From Microbulbifer sp. TB1203 (GTDB taxonomy: Bacteria; Pseudomonadota; Gammaproteobacteria; Pseudomonadales; Cellvibrionaceae), in NCBI RefSeq assembly GCF_030997045.1, contig NZ_CP116899.1, forward strand, positions 1,984,001-2,048,000: a stretch of DNA of 64,000 bases. Direction: 5' to 3'. Shown one piece after another: positions 53,468 to 63,597 of this stretch; within the stretch, counting starts at the first letter, position 1; each line of letters opens with the position of its first letter. The translations under genes were made by a program, and so were the position numbers. The notes beneath the pieces are model-generated. The model had not been told where the DNA came from, searched no databases, and worked only from the letters and a program-made list of their open reading frames with translations.

Positions 53468-55441
<1,974 letters not shown>

Positions 55442-55780
55442 CTCGGCTGACCTTGTCCGTTCATTATTCTCAAGGGTCGCACATTATTGGCGACTGTATT
55501 GCTCGGGCAATCATGCCTTGGCCTGACTATTAAAAACAGTTTAAACTTTTTAATATTTATTAAATTTTATTTAACAAACCCGACTCACCTGTAGGAGCGG
55601 CGGGGCGGCCATCCGCCCATGGCCGCGACAAATTTGTTGGGAACAAATTTGGACGCCGAAGGCGCCCGAAGGGTGAGCGCCAAGGATGGCGCGAATCAGC
55701 GGTCTGTGCTTCGTAGCACAGACTGATCGCGGCCATGGGCCGCTCCTACAAAGGGGCAGGGTACCGAAAAGGAGGTTTGC
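55442..55780. other. Divergent region with a long REP-type repeat
   Basis: About 340 bases between divergent genes. The first 140 are AT-rich (promoter region for the synthetase; TTTAAACTTTTTAATATTTA near 55545). From 55589 to 55751 lies a long imperfect palindrome: TGTAGGAGCGGC at the left, GCCGCTCCTACA at the right, with ACAAATTTGTTGGGAACAAA and CTGTGCTTCGTAGCACAG hairpins inside. Confidence 0.6.
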
Positions 55781-56707
55781 CTGAGCGCCACCGTCAAACA
55801 ACTGCGCGCCTTCGTCACCGCCGCCAGAACCCGCAGCCTTGCCGAGGCCAGCGCCCAGTTGCATATCTCCCAGCCGGCACTGTCGGTGGCGATCCGCAAT
55901 CTGGAGTCCGCCGCAGGCGGGCCGCTGTTCAACCGCGACAGCCGCCAGCTGGCACTGACGCCGGAGGGGCGGGAATTCCTCGATCGCGCCGAACAGCTGC
56001 TGCGCACCTGGGACCAGTCGCTGGATGCCATCCAGCAGCGATTCCGGTTGCAGCGCGGGCAGCTGTCGCTGGCGGTGATCCCCGCCTTTGCCTTCAACCG
56101 ACTACCCGACCTGCTGGCGCGGTTTCACAGCCTGCACCCGGAAATCAATATCCTGCTTGAGGATATCGTGATGGAGCGGGTGCTGCAGGCGGTGTTGGAA
56201 GGGCGTGTGGAACTGGGCATCAGCTTCAGACCGGACGACCTGGCGGGGCTGGAATTTGTGCCCTGCGGCGAGGATCGTTTTGTCGCCGTGCTGCCACCGG
56301 GCCACCCACTGGCACAGCGGAAGTCCCTGCGCTGGGCGGACCTGGCGGCGGAACCCTTTATCGCCATGAACCGCGGCTCCGCGATACGCCGCTGGACCGA
56401 TCAGGCTTTTGCCAGTAGCGGAAAAGCGGTGCGCCTGCTGTGCGAGGCCAACCAGCTCAGCACTATCGGCCAATTGGTCAGTGTGGGCCTGGGCGCAAGC
56501 GCGGTACCCAGCCTGTGCGAAAGCCAGATGCGCGACTGTGGACTGAAATGCCTGCCGCTGTCGGGGCCGGTGGTGGCACAGCAGGTCGGCGTACTACTGC
56601 GCGGCCGGGGAGACATCTCGGCGCCGGCACAGGCCTTTCTCGAGTTGGTCACCGGCGGGCCGAGGGAACAACCGCCCTCCTCCGCTCAGCCGGGCGAACG
56701 CAGATAG
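55781..56707 (+). CDS. LysR-family transcriptional regulator with CTG start
   Basis: The 308-residue regulator has a full N-terminal winged helix (TVKQLRAFVTAARTRSLAEA, LHISQPALSVAIRNLE) and a C-terminal effector domain (about 90-295, VIPAFAFNRLPDLLARF, LGISFRPDD). No ATG, GTG or TTG lies in frame before the helix-turn-helix after the stop at 55724. AAGGAGG stands five bases before a CTG at 55781, which fits initiation at CTG with fMet. The first TTG (55859) would remove half the DNA-binding domain. It is divergent from the acetoacetyl-CoA synthetase gene, its likely target. Its 3' end overlaps the convergent HAAS-type gene by 22 bases. Confidence 0.85.
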   Translation: MSATVKQLRAFVTAARTRSLAEASAQLHISQPALSVAIRNLESAAGGPLFNRDSRQLALTPEGREFLDRAEQLLRTWDQSLDAIQQRFRLQRGQLSLAVIPAFAFNRLPDLLARFHSLHPEINILLEDIVMERVLQAVLEGRVELGISFRPDDLAGLEFVPCGEDRFVAVLPPGHPLAQRKSLRWADLAAEPFIAMNRGSAIRRWTDQAFASSGKAVRLLCEANQLSTIGQLVSVGLGASAVPSLCESQMRDCGLKCLPLSGPVVAQQVGVLLRGRGDISAPAQAFLELVTGGPREQPPSSAQPGERR

Positions 56708-57624
56708 AGACGAACATTCTTGAGCAGATCCCAGGCGGTTATGACCAGCAAGATGCCGGTGATGATCCGCCAGTTCTTCAATGGCATTTCCCACTGGTCG
56801 GCAGCCGTATCGCCCCACTGAAAAGTGAATACCTGCTCCAGGTTGAACAGCAGCGCGAGCAGCAGCAGCCAGCCGGCATTGAGGAAAGCGTCGGCGACCA
56901 GCTTCCCCCGGGTCCAGAAAGGGGAGAACAACTTGCCCAGGGCCATCAGAATGCTGAGCCCCGCAGCGATATTCAACCAGGGCAGCAGCGTCTGCACTCC
57001 GTCGCTAAAGACAAACATGGCACCGCCCTGCAGCGAGGTAAAGACATCGTTCAGCCACGCCATAAAGAGCAGTATCGCGACCAGCTCGGCCGCGCTTTCG
57101 AACTGGCTGATGCGATGGTCCGGGTCGGCGATCCGCGGCAGTTTGCGCGGATCCCATTTGCCGAAGAAATCGCTGTAGCTGATGCTCTCGCCGGCCAGGT
57201 AAAAGCCGAGGGTCACCCAGGCAAAGCAGTGCAACCCGGCGTCGAAAGTGCCGGTCAGCCAATGCACGGCGGCGCGGGTAAAGTCCGGCTCCGGCTGGCT
57301 GAACAACCCGAGTGCGGTGACGACACCGTTGGCGATGATCACCGCCAGGAACACCCATTTCAGCACCTGGATATACAGAGGGAAAAGAGCCTCGCTGACC
57401 AGGGTCCTGTGCGGCCGGTAGGCCGCTGCCACCTCCATCGGGTGCCCCCTCCGTTTCAACAGGCTCAGCACCTCCGCTTCCGTAGGTGCGCGCCCCAGGC
57501 TGTCGGCCATGTCGTCGCACTGGTCCCGCAGGTCCGAGTAAAGTTCACTGCCGACGTCTTCCCGCATCCCGCCCGGCAGATAGGTTTTCACGTTATCGAC
57601 ATAGCGTTGCAGCCAATCCATCAC
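56686..57624 (-). CDS. HAAS-domain multi-span membrane protein
   Basis: The 312-residue protein begins with a soluble domain of about 70 residues (WLQRYVDNVKTYLPGGMRED, GRAPTEAEVLSLLKRRGHPM) typical of the HAAS/DUF1700-like permease prefix. Five to six membrane segments follow. Genes of this kind nearly always follow a PadR regulator, as here (four-base overlap). The function is unknown; family members are thought to be controlled by their PadR partner in response to envelope or drug stress. Confidence 0.8.
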   Translation of the reverse strand: MMDWLQRYVDNVKTYLPGGMREDVGSELYSDLRDQCDDMADSLGRAPTEAEVLSLLKRRGHPMEVAAAYRPHRTLVSEALFPLYIQVLKWVFLAVIIANGVVTALGLFSQPEPDFTRAAVHWLTGTFDAGLHCFAWVTLGFYLAGESISYSDFFGKWDPRKLPRIADPDHRISQFESAAELVAILLFMAWLNDVFTSLQGGAMFVFSDGVQTLLPWLNIAAGLSILMALGKLFSPFWTRGKLVADAFLNAGWLLLLALLFNLEQVFTFQWGDTAADQWEMPLKNWRIITGILLVITAWDLLKNVRLYLRSPG

Positions 57625-57971
57625 GTTTTCTCCCCGAGTTGTTCAATGGCGCCGTTGAGCTTCCGCCACTCCGCCGCCATCTGTTGCAGGGCGGTTTCGC
57701 CGTCTTCACTGATTCGGTAGAAGCGCCTTTTGCGGCCGTCCTGGAGCTTCCACTCACTGGTCAGTAGCCCCTGGTCCTCCAGCCGCCTGAGCAGCGGATA
57801 GAGAGTTCCCTCGTCCATTTCCAGGCCAATGGCGGCCAAGCGTTTGCGCAGGGAATAGCCGTAATGGGAACTGCCCAGCGCCCGCAGCACGGCCAGGATC
57901 ACCACCCCGCGGCGCATTTCCATAATCAGTTTGTTCAGACGGTCCGGCGCAAGCGTCACCTTGCCCTCCAT
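57621..57971 (-). CDS. PadR-family transcriptional regulator
   Basis: The 116-residue winged-helix protein has LAVLRALGSSHYGYSLRKRL, DEGTLYPLLRRLEDQGLL and WKLQDGRKRRFYRISEDG, the PadR signature. The ATG at 57971 is at the edge of a palindromic operator, and no ribosome-binding site precedes it, so the mRNA may be leaderless. A GTG at 58004 would add 11 residues encoded by the operator itself. It overlaps the HAAS gene and should repress that operon and itself. Confidence 0.82.
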   Translation of the reverse strand: MEGKVTLAPDRLNKLIMEMRRGVVILAVLRALGSSHYGYSLRKRLAAIGLEMDEGTLYPLLRRLEDQGLLTSEWKLQDGRKRRFYRISEDGETALQQMAAEWRKLNGAIEQLGEKT

Positions 57972-58010
57972 ACTGTGTACCACACAGTACTTACTGTGCA
58001 CCACACAGTA
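57971..58010 (-). promoter_or_regulatory. Tandem PadR operator
   Basis: Two 19-bp palindromes, TACTGTG-TACCA-CACAGTA (57971-57989) and TACTGTG-CACCA-CACAGTA (57992-58010), lie 21 bases apart centre to centre, two helical turns. They abut the PadR start codon. Confidence 0.75.
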
Positions 58011-58083
58011 ATCGAGTGCAAGAGAAATTTTGCACCGCGGAGGGAGAAGCGGGGTTATTGGGAGACTATGCAGGAAAAGCGGA

Positions 58084-58106
58084 GGGGCGAACGCAAAGTT
58101 CGCCCC
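58084..58106. other. Perfect hairpin between padR and dps genes
   Basis: GGGGCGAAC, GCAAA, GTTCGCCCC is a 9-bp perfect stem. No T-run follows on either strand. It may help end the dps transcript or protect its 3' end. Confidence 0.45.
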
Positions 58107-58146
58107 GGGACGGGTGGCGAATACCGGATGCCGAATACCAAAAGTA

Positions 58147-58617
58147 TTATTGCGTCATCGCCCGCAGCATCCAGGCAGTTTTTTCATGCACCCGCATACG
58201 GTCGGAGACCAGCGCGATGGTGGATTCATCGTCGCCCGCCTGGGCGGCCTTGAGAGCATCCCGGCAGGTTCTGACCACCTGCTCGTGGTTCTGGGTGAGG
58301 ATCTCCAGCATCTCCTCCGCCGGTGGTACCTGCTCCACCTCCTTGATCGAACCCAGTTCGGAAAAGGCCCGGTAGGTGCCCGGCGCCATTACGCCCAGGG
58401 TGCGTATCCGCTCGGCGATATCGTCCACCGCCGTGGCCAATTCCGTGTACTGTTCCTCGAACATCAGGTGAAGCTGGCGGAACATGGGGCCGGTGACATT
58501 CCAGTGGAAATTGTGGGTCTGCAGGTAGAGGGTGTAGGTGTCCGCCAACAGCCGCTTCAGCCCCTGGGCGATTTTTTCCCTGTCCTGCGCGCCGATGCCG
58601 ATATCGATAGTGCTCAT
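58147..58617 (-). CDS. Dps-family ferritin-like DNA-binding protein
   Basis: The 156-residue protein shows the Dps core: LLADTYTLYLQTHNFHWNVTG with the ferroxidase His, FEEQYTELATAVDDIAERIR with the Asp/Glu ligands. It would store iron and protect DNA under oxidative stress or starvation as a dodecamer. The ATG at 58617 has GGAGAG seven bases upstream; a frame extending to 58662 lacks conserved residues. The N-terminus has few lysines, so DNA binding may be weak. Confidence 0.9.
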   Translation of the reverse strand: MSTIDIGIGAQDREKIAQGLKRLLADTYTLYLQTHNFHWNVTGPMFRQLHLMFEEQYTELATAVDDIAERIRTLGVMAPGTYRAFSELGSIKEVEQVPPAEEMLEILTQNHEQVVRTCRDALKAAQAGDDESTIALVSDRMRVHEKTAWMLRAMTQ

Positions 58618-58722
58618 GCTCAAACTCTCCGTTTTCAAGGGATAAAATTCATTGGGGACCATGGTAATTGGCCGGAAACCTCATGAGAAATTAATAAACT
58701 AAAACTCACCAATAGCTATCCA

Positions 58723-59736
58723 CTATGGTATTGGCTTACCTTGCGCCAGATAACCCGCATCCACACCGAACCAGAAGCTGCCATCCGCCTTATTGAACAT
58801 CATATGCCGCACGTTGCCGCCGCTGGGCACCTCGGTGGCGCTGATAAACTTTTCCGTCGCGGTATCGAAGCCGAGAATGCGGTTGGGAATCACCCCGGTA
58901 TCGACGATCCACAGCCGGCCCTTGTCGTCCGGTGCGGTGCCGTAAGGGCGCGGCGTGGCTCCGGGAAGGCGCCACTCGGTAAATTTGCCCGAGGCCGGGA
59001 CGTAGCGGCCCAGGTAGCCGTCGGTGTAGTCCACATACCAGATGTTGCCGTCATCATCGATTTCCAGGCGGCGCGGCCGAGCCCCGGCTCGCGGCAGTGT
59101 TATCTCTGTCAGGGCGAGGGTTTTCGGATCCACCCGGGCCAGCTTGTTGGTGCCGAACAGCGCAATCCAGGGGCGGTTCTGTGCATCCATTTTTATGCCG
59201 TATGGGCGCGCCTTTGCCGACTGCAGCTCCACCACTTTCACTTCGCCGGTTTTGACATCCAGCAGGCCGATGCGATTGCCGTGCTGGGCGGTAAACCAGA
59301 TATTGCCCTCGCGGTTGAACACCATGGTGTGCGGGTCCTCGATTCCCTCCGGCATGGCAAAGCGACGGATTTCGCCACTCTGCGGATCGAGGCGGCCGAT
59401 ATGCGCATTGCGATTGCCCGCGTACCAGACCCGGTCCTGATCGTCGATGATCAGGTTGTGGGGATGACTGCCATCGGGTACCGAAAATTTTTTGAACTCG
59501 CCACTGGCGGGGGAAAAGCGACCGATATAATTGCCGGACTGGCCGCAAAACCACACATCGCCATTGCTGTCTACAAAAGGGTCCCGCGGGCGGCCGCCCC
59601 AAGGCACCTTCCATTCGCTGAGTGACAGCTTGTCCGGCAGCGGCTGTTCTCCGGCGGCGTCGGCGAAAGGAACGAAACTCAGAAAAAACAATACGAAGGA
59701 AAAGGTAGGACGATACAGCTGGGTAAAAGCAAGCAT
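58723..59736 (-). CDS. Exported Vgb/streptogramin-lyase-like beta-propeller
   Basis: The 337-residue protein has a signal peptide (1-27, FADA/AGEQ) and a seven-bladed propeller of repeats such as NGDVWFCGQSGNYIGRFSP, REGNIWFTAQHGNRIGLLD and DGNIWYVDYTDGYLGRYVP. It resembles virginiamycin B lyase (Vgb), but export and the common presence of such proteins beside cytochromes argue against antibiotic resistance. The role is unknown. It lies about 180 bases downstream of the cytochrome c5 gene, with a MITE-like repeat between. Confidence 0.8.
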   Translation of the reverse strand: MLAFTQLYRPTFSFVLFFLSFVPFADAAGEQPLPDKLSLSEWKVPWGGRPRDPFVDSNGDVWFCGQSGNYIGRFSPASGEFKKFSVPDGSHPHNLIIDDQDRVWYAGNRNAHIGRLDPQSGEIRRFAMPEGIEDPHTMVFNREGNIWFTAQHGNRIGLLDVKTGEVKVVELQSAKARPYGIKMDAQNRPWIALFGTNKLARVDPKTLALTEITLPRAGARPRRLEIDDDGNIWYVDYTDGYLGRYVPASGKFTEWRLPGATPRPYGTAPDDKGRLWIVDTGVIPNRILGFDTATEKFISATEVPSGGNVRHMMFNKADGSFWFGVDAGYLAQGKPIP

Positions 59737-59780
59737 ATATTGCCTCCCGGTTGTTCAGAAGTTCCCTAACTGATCGGGGT

Positions 59781-59910
59781 GGCACCAAGTTAAGCAGATA
59801 CCCCTTGTAGGATGGGCAAAGCGCAGCGTGCCCATCTTCCGAGACCTTGATGGGCACGCTACGCTTTGCCCATCCTACAGGGGCTCGGATTTTCCGCTTA
59901 ACTTTGTGCC
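59781..59910. mobile_element. MITE-like element with a central palindrome
   Basis: The terminal repeats GGCACCAAGTTAAGC and GCTTAACTTTGTGCC differ by one base. Inside, TGTAGGATGGGCAAAGCG pairs with CGCTTTGCCCATCCTACA, enclosing CAGCGTGCCCATC. The ends match the element at 46922-47087. No coding capacity. Confidence 0.6.
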
Positions 59911-59915
59911 ATTCA

Positions 59916-60266
59916 TCACTGATCCCTGTCTTCAGCCATAAAGCGGATCAGCGCGGCGTACTCCTCCCGTGTACAGTCGAAGCAGAGGCCGCGGGGCGGC
60001 ATGGCTTGGTAACCTTTTTCGACATGAGTCACCAGGGTGTCCATGCCCTGTTCCAGGCGCGGTGCCCAGGCATCGGTGTCGCCGGTGCGCGGCGCTCCGG
60101 CCACGCCAGTGGCGTGGCAGCTGTGGCAACTGCGCAAATAGATTTCCTGTATCTCTTCCCGGCTGGTGCGCGGGTTGTGTTCCGCCGCTGTGTCAACAGC
60201 CGGCTCATCCGGCGAGCAGGCGGTGGAAAGCAAAAGTAACGCCACGACGAGGGAGTTCCTGCACAT
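59916..60266 (-). CDS. Cytochrome c5-like lipoprotein
   Basis: The 116-residue protein has a lipoprotein signal (lipobox LSTAC) and one heme site CHSCHATG. The cytochrome c5 pattern follows: GVAGAPRTGD, AWAPRLEQGMDTLVTHVEKG, AMPPRGLCFDCTREEYAALIRFM, with a CxxC pair near the end. It would carry electrons at the membrane surface. An upstream in-frame ATG at 60287 is the alternative start, but it would add residues ahead of the signal and overlap the end of the thiF-like gene, whose stop is at 60284. Confidence 0.85.
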   Translation of the reverse strand: MCRNSLVVALLLLSTACSPDEPAVDTAAEHNPRTSREEIQEIYLRSCHSCHATGVAGAPRTGDTDAWAPRLEQGMDTLVTHVEKGYQAMPPRGLCFDCTREEYAALIRFMAEDRDQ

Positions 60267-60283
60267 CTGTCTTCTGTACTCTG

Positions 60284-61045
60284 TCATCTGCCTTTCGTGC
60301 CACAAACCGGGCAGTCATTATCCCTTTGCAGTTGCAGCGACCGCAATTCCAGGGTCTCCGCCTCGAACAGCTGCAGCCGTCCGCAGCTGGCCAGGGGCAG
60401 ACCCAGAATCCAGCGGATCGCCTCCAGCGCCTGCATGCTGCCGACAACACCCAACGCCGGCCCCATTACCCCCGCTGTGGAGCAGTTCTCCACCGCTTCT
60501 TCACTCTCCTGAGGAGGAAACAGGCAGGCATAGCAGGGCGAGGGATCGGATGAAAAATCGAAACTGACCAGTTGCCCGGAAAAGCCCCGCACCGAGGCCA
60601 TGATCGCCGGCCGTCGGAGTTCGCGACACACGCGGTTGACGGTATGGCGGATGGCCAGGTTGTCAGTGCAGTCGAGCACCAGGTCTATCGAGGGCAACTG
60701 GCCGCGCAGCCAGGGCTCGTCCGCCATGCGCGCGTGGGCGTGCAGGCGGATTTCCGGATTGGCGGCGGTGAGTTGCTGCGCCGCGACCTGGGCCTTGTCT
60801 TTATCGCGGTGATTGGTTTTGTAGAGTATCTGCCGCTGCAGGTTGGAAATTTCCACCCGGTCGCCGTCCACCAGGTGAATCTCACCCACCCCGGCCGCGG
60901 CCAGGTACAGGGCCGCCGGACTGCCTAGGCCGCCGAGACCGATGATCATTATCCGCGCCCGCGCCAGTTTTTCCTGCCCCGCCTCACCCACCTGGGGCAG
61001 CATTATCTGGCGGCTGTAGCGCTGTAACTGTTTGCGGTTCAACAT
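60284..61045 (-). CDS. thiF: ThiF/MoeB-family sulfur-carrier adenylyltransferase
   Basis: The 253-residue protein is an E1-like enzyme. It has YSRQIMLPQVGEAGQEKL, the ATP-binding GLGGLGSPAALYL, DGDRVEISNLQRQILY, LDCTDNLAIRH and two CxxC zinc pairs (CYAC, CPVC). Next to thiS it should adenylate the ThiS C-terminal glycine. It lacks the rhodanese domain of MoeBR proteins. The family also includes MoeB, and one protein can serve both roles. It follows thiDE by four bases. Confidence 0.88.
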   Translation of the reverse strand: MLNRKQLQRYSRQIMLPQVGEAGQEKLARARIMIIGLGGLGSPAALYLAAAGVGEIHLVDGDRVEISNLQRQILYKTNHRDKDKAQVAAQQLTAANPEIRLHAHARMADEPWLRGQLPSIDLVLDCTDNLAIRHTVNRVCRELRRPAIMASVRGFSGQLVSFDFSSDPSPCYACLFPPQESEEAVENCSTAGVMGPALGVVGSMQALEAIRWILGLPLASCGRLQLFEAETLELRSLQLQRDNDCPVCGTKGR

Positions 61046-61049
61046 GGAG

Positions 61050-62579
61050 CTATCCGTCTAAAAGGGCCTGGAACTGGCGCACCGCCTGCGCGCAATCGGC
61101 CGCCTGGGTAACGGCGGTGACCACCGCGATACTGCCCACACCGGAGGCCGCAACTTCCGGCGCGCGCTGCAAGTTGATACCGCCGATGGCCACCAGCGGA
61201 TAATCCGGCAGCAGTGCGGCCATGCGCGCGAGCTTGCCCACGCCCTGCAGCTGCCCGCTCATATCCTTGGTACTGGTGGCGAAGATGGCACCGATGGCCA
61301 GGTAGCTGGGGCGGTAGCGGTGGGCGCGCAGCAATTCGTAGAAACCGTGGGTGCTGATTCCCAGCTTCAGCCCGGCATTTTTTATGGCCGCCAGATCGGC
61401 GGTCTGCAAATCTTCCTGGCCCAGGTGTACACCATAGGCGCCGCAGTCGATGGCCAGTTGCCAGTGATCGTTGATAAACAGGCGTAGATCGTATTCGCGG
61501 CCGATGGCCACGGCGCGTTCGATCTCCGCACGCAAATCCGTGTCGGGATTTTTGATTCTCAACTGTAGTGTGCGCACACCCAGCTTTGCCAGCCTTTCCA
61601 GCCAGTCCGTCGAGTCCACCACCGGGTAGAGCCCCAGGCGATTGCTGTCCGGCGGGGGAAAACCCTGTGCGAACCGCGCATTGGCCTCTTCGGAATAGCA
61701 GCCGTATTTTTTTGCCCGCTCCTCAGCGGGTAAAAGTATCTGCGGAAAATCCTCCAGTTCGCCCGGCCAGCCACAGTGGCCAACGGGACCGGAGCCACCG
61801 CCGATGTTTTCCCCGTTGCCGAGGCGAAGGCCCCGCTGCACGGTGGCCTTGGCCACCACACAGGCGTCGCGCAACGGGTAACCCAGCGCCATCGACGCGG
61901 CGATCGCGGAAGACAGGGTGCAGCCAGTGCCGTGGGTGCAGCCGGAGGCAATTTTCCCACCGATCAACCAGTCCGCTTCCTCGCCGTCCCAGAGCAGGTC
62001 GGCCACTTCCCCGGGCACGATCTCGCTGTGACCACCGGTCACCAGGACCGCAGTACAGCCGCGGCTCTGCAACTGCCGGGCGGCAGCGGCGATCTGCTCC
62101 GCACCGCCCACTGGTGTGCCGGCCAGCCACTCCAGTTCGTGCAGGTTGGGAGTAATCAGGTCGCACAGGGGCAGGAGTTCCCGCAGCACCACTTCTCCGG
62201 TGGAACCTTCGGTCAGCGCGGCGCCGCTGGTGGCGACGGCCACGGGGTCGTAGACGACCGGGACCTTTTTGATCTGTCTCAGGCCGCGCAGGAATTCCGC
62301 CACCGCGGCGACCTGTCCGCCGTTGGCGAGCAAACCGATTTTGATGGCGGAGGGAAAGAGGTCCCGCTGCAGTGCCTGCAACTGGGAAAGCAGAATCTCC
62401 GGCGACACCGCATTGATCGCAGCCACCTCGCGGGTGTTCTGCGCGGTGTTGGCGGTAATCGCGGTGCAGCCGTGGCAGCCGAGATCGGCGAAGGTCAGCA
62501 GGTCCGCCTGGATACCGGCGCCGCCGCCGGAATCGCTGCCGGCGATGGACCAGACGATGGGTTTGCTTTTCATAGTCAT
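61050..62579 (-). CDS. thiDE: Fused HMP(-P) kinase / thiamine phosphate synthase
   Basis: The 509-residue fusion has an N-terminal ThiD (about 1-265) with SIAGSDSGGGAGIQADL, LVTGGHSE and GTGCTLSSAIAA. A C-terminal ThiE (about 300-509) has LRIKN, INDHWQLAIDCGAYGVHLGQ, GISTHG and VAIGGI. ThiD phosphorylates hydroxymethylpyrimidine twice, and ThiE joins HMP-PP with thiazole phosphate. The linker (about 268-300) is short and polar. GISTHG replaces the commoner GVSTH. The N-terminal ATG at 62579 has a second ATG two codons in. Confidence 0.92.
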   Translation of the reverse strand: MTMKSKPIVWSIAGSDSGGGAGIQADLLTFADLGCHGCTAITANTAQNTREVAAINAVSPEILLSQLQALQRDLFPSAIKIGLLANGGQVAAVAEFLRGLRQIKKVPVVYDPVAVATSGAALTEGSTGEVVLRELLPLCDLITPNLHELEWLAGTPVGGAEQIAAAARQLQSRGCTAVLVTGGHSEIVPGEVADLLWDGEEADWLIGGKIASGCTHGTGCTLSSAIAASMALGYPLRDACVVAKATVQRGLRLGNGENIGGGSGPVGHCGWPGELEDFPQILLPAEERAKKYGCYSEEANARFAQGFPPPDSNRLGLYPVVDSTDWLERLAKLGVRTLQLRIKNPDTDLRAEIERAVAIGREYDLRLFINDHWQLAIDCGAYGVHLGQEDLQTADLAAIKNAGLKLGISTHGFYELLRAHRYRPSYLAIGAIFATSTKDMSGQLQGVGKLARMAALLPDYPLVAIGGINLQRAPEVAASGVGSIAVVTAVTQAADCAQAVRQFQALLDG

Positions 62580-62587
62580 TACAGCAG

Positions 62588-63394
62588 CTATTCCTGCAGT
62601 GCGTTATCCGCCTGTTGCCAGAATGGCATATCCAGCGTGGGAGTGCTGGGGCTGGCGGTCTGGCGTTTCAACATCAGCCCCGCACTGTAGGCGGTGCGCC
62701 CGGCTTCCACGGCGAGCCTGAAAGCCCGCGCCATATTCACCGGCTCCTGGGCCCGGGCGATGGCGGTGTTCAGCAGAACGGCATCGTAGCCCATTTCCAT
62801 CGCCTCCGCCGCCTGGGAGGGCGCGCCGATGCCGGCGTCGATAATCAGCGGCGTATCCGGCAAGCGCTCGCGCAGTGTCTGCAGATTGTATTTATTGAGC
62901 AATCCCTGGCCGGTGCCGATGGGCGCGCCCCAGGGCATCAGCACTTCACAGCCCACATCCAGCAGCTTGCGGCACACCACCAGGTCGTCGGTGCAGTAGG
63001 GCAGAACTTTGAAACCGCGCCGCACCAGTTCCCGCGCCGCCTCCACCAGGCCGTAGGGGTCCGGCTGCAGGTTGTAATCGTCGCCGATCACTTCCAGTTT
63101 GAGCCAGTCGGTCTGGAAAATTTCCCGGGACATCTCCGCCAGCGCAATCACTTCCCGCGGGGTTTTGCAGCCGGCGGTATTGGGCAGCAACTGGCAGCCG
63201 GATTCGCGAATGTAGTCCCAGAGCATTTTGCCCTGCTGTTGTTCCGGGCTCTGCCGGCGCAGGGACAGGGTAATGATCTGCGCACCGGAAGCTTCGACCG
63301 ACTCGCGCATAATCGCCGGCGAGGGATACAGCGCGGTGCCGATCAGCAGACGGCTGTCAAAGGTTGCGCCATAGAGTTTCAACAAATCCGCCAT
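62588..63394 (-). CDS. thiG: Thiazole synthase ThiG
   Basis: The 268-residue TIM barrel forms thiazole phosphate from DXP, dehydroglycine and ThiS thiocarboxylate. Landmarks are SRLLIGTALYPSP, LLPNTAGCKT, WLKLEVIGDD with the Schiff-base Lys, LMPWGAPIGTGQGLLN and IDAGIGAPSQAAEAMEMGYD. The ATG at 63394 follows the thiS stop (63397) closely. It contains all conserved parts. Confidence 0.94.
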   Translation of the reverse strand: MADLLKLYGATFDSRLLIGTALYPSPAIMRESVEASGAQIITLSLRRQSPEQQQGKMLWDYIRESGCQLLPNTAGCKTPREVIALAEMSREIFQTDWLKLEVIGDDYNLQPDPYGLVEAARELVRRGFKVLPYCTDDLVVCRKLLDVGCEVLMPWGAPIGTGQGLLNKYNLQTLRERLPDTPLIIDAGIGAPSQAAEAMEMGYDAVLLNTAIARAQEPVNMARAFRLAVEAGRTAYSAGLMLKRQTASPSTPTLDMPFWQQADNALQE

Positions 63395-63396
63395 AG

Positions 63397-63597
63397 TCAA
63401 CCACCCACCACTGGGGCGACGATATCCAGGGCGTCGCCATCGTTCAGCCGGGTCTCCCCGTAGTCTGCCCTGGGCACGAAATCCCCATTCAGGGCCACGG
63501 CAAACGCCTCACCCCTGTATCCCAGCCGTTGCAGCAGACTGGATAAATCCGTCGGCCGCTCCAGCTTTTCCACTTGCCCGTTGACTAGCACTTGCAT
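63397..63597 (-). CDS. thiS: Sulfur-carrier protein ThiS
   Basis: The 66-residue ubiquitin-like protein begins MQVLVNGQ and ends in the required GlyGly (VAPVVGG). ALNGDFVPRADYGETRLNDG is the conserved centre. AGGTGG stands ahead of its ATG, which forms a TGATG overlap with the thiO stop. ThiF activates its last glycine. Confidence 0.93.
   Translation of the reverse strand: MQVLVNGQVEKLERPTDLSSLLQRLGYRGEAFAVALNGDFVPRADYGETRLNDGDALDIVAPVVGG

Noticed and set aside
58723..59736. Streptogramin resistance gene (vgb)
   Set aside because: It resembles Vgb only in fold; it has a signal peptide and lies by a cytochrome, so an antibiotic-lyase role is not supported.
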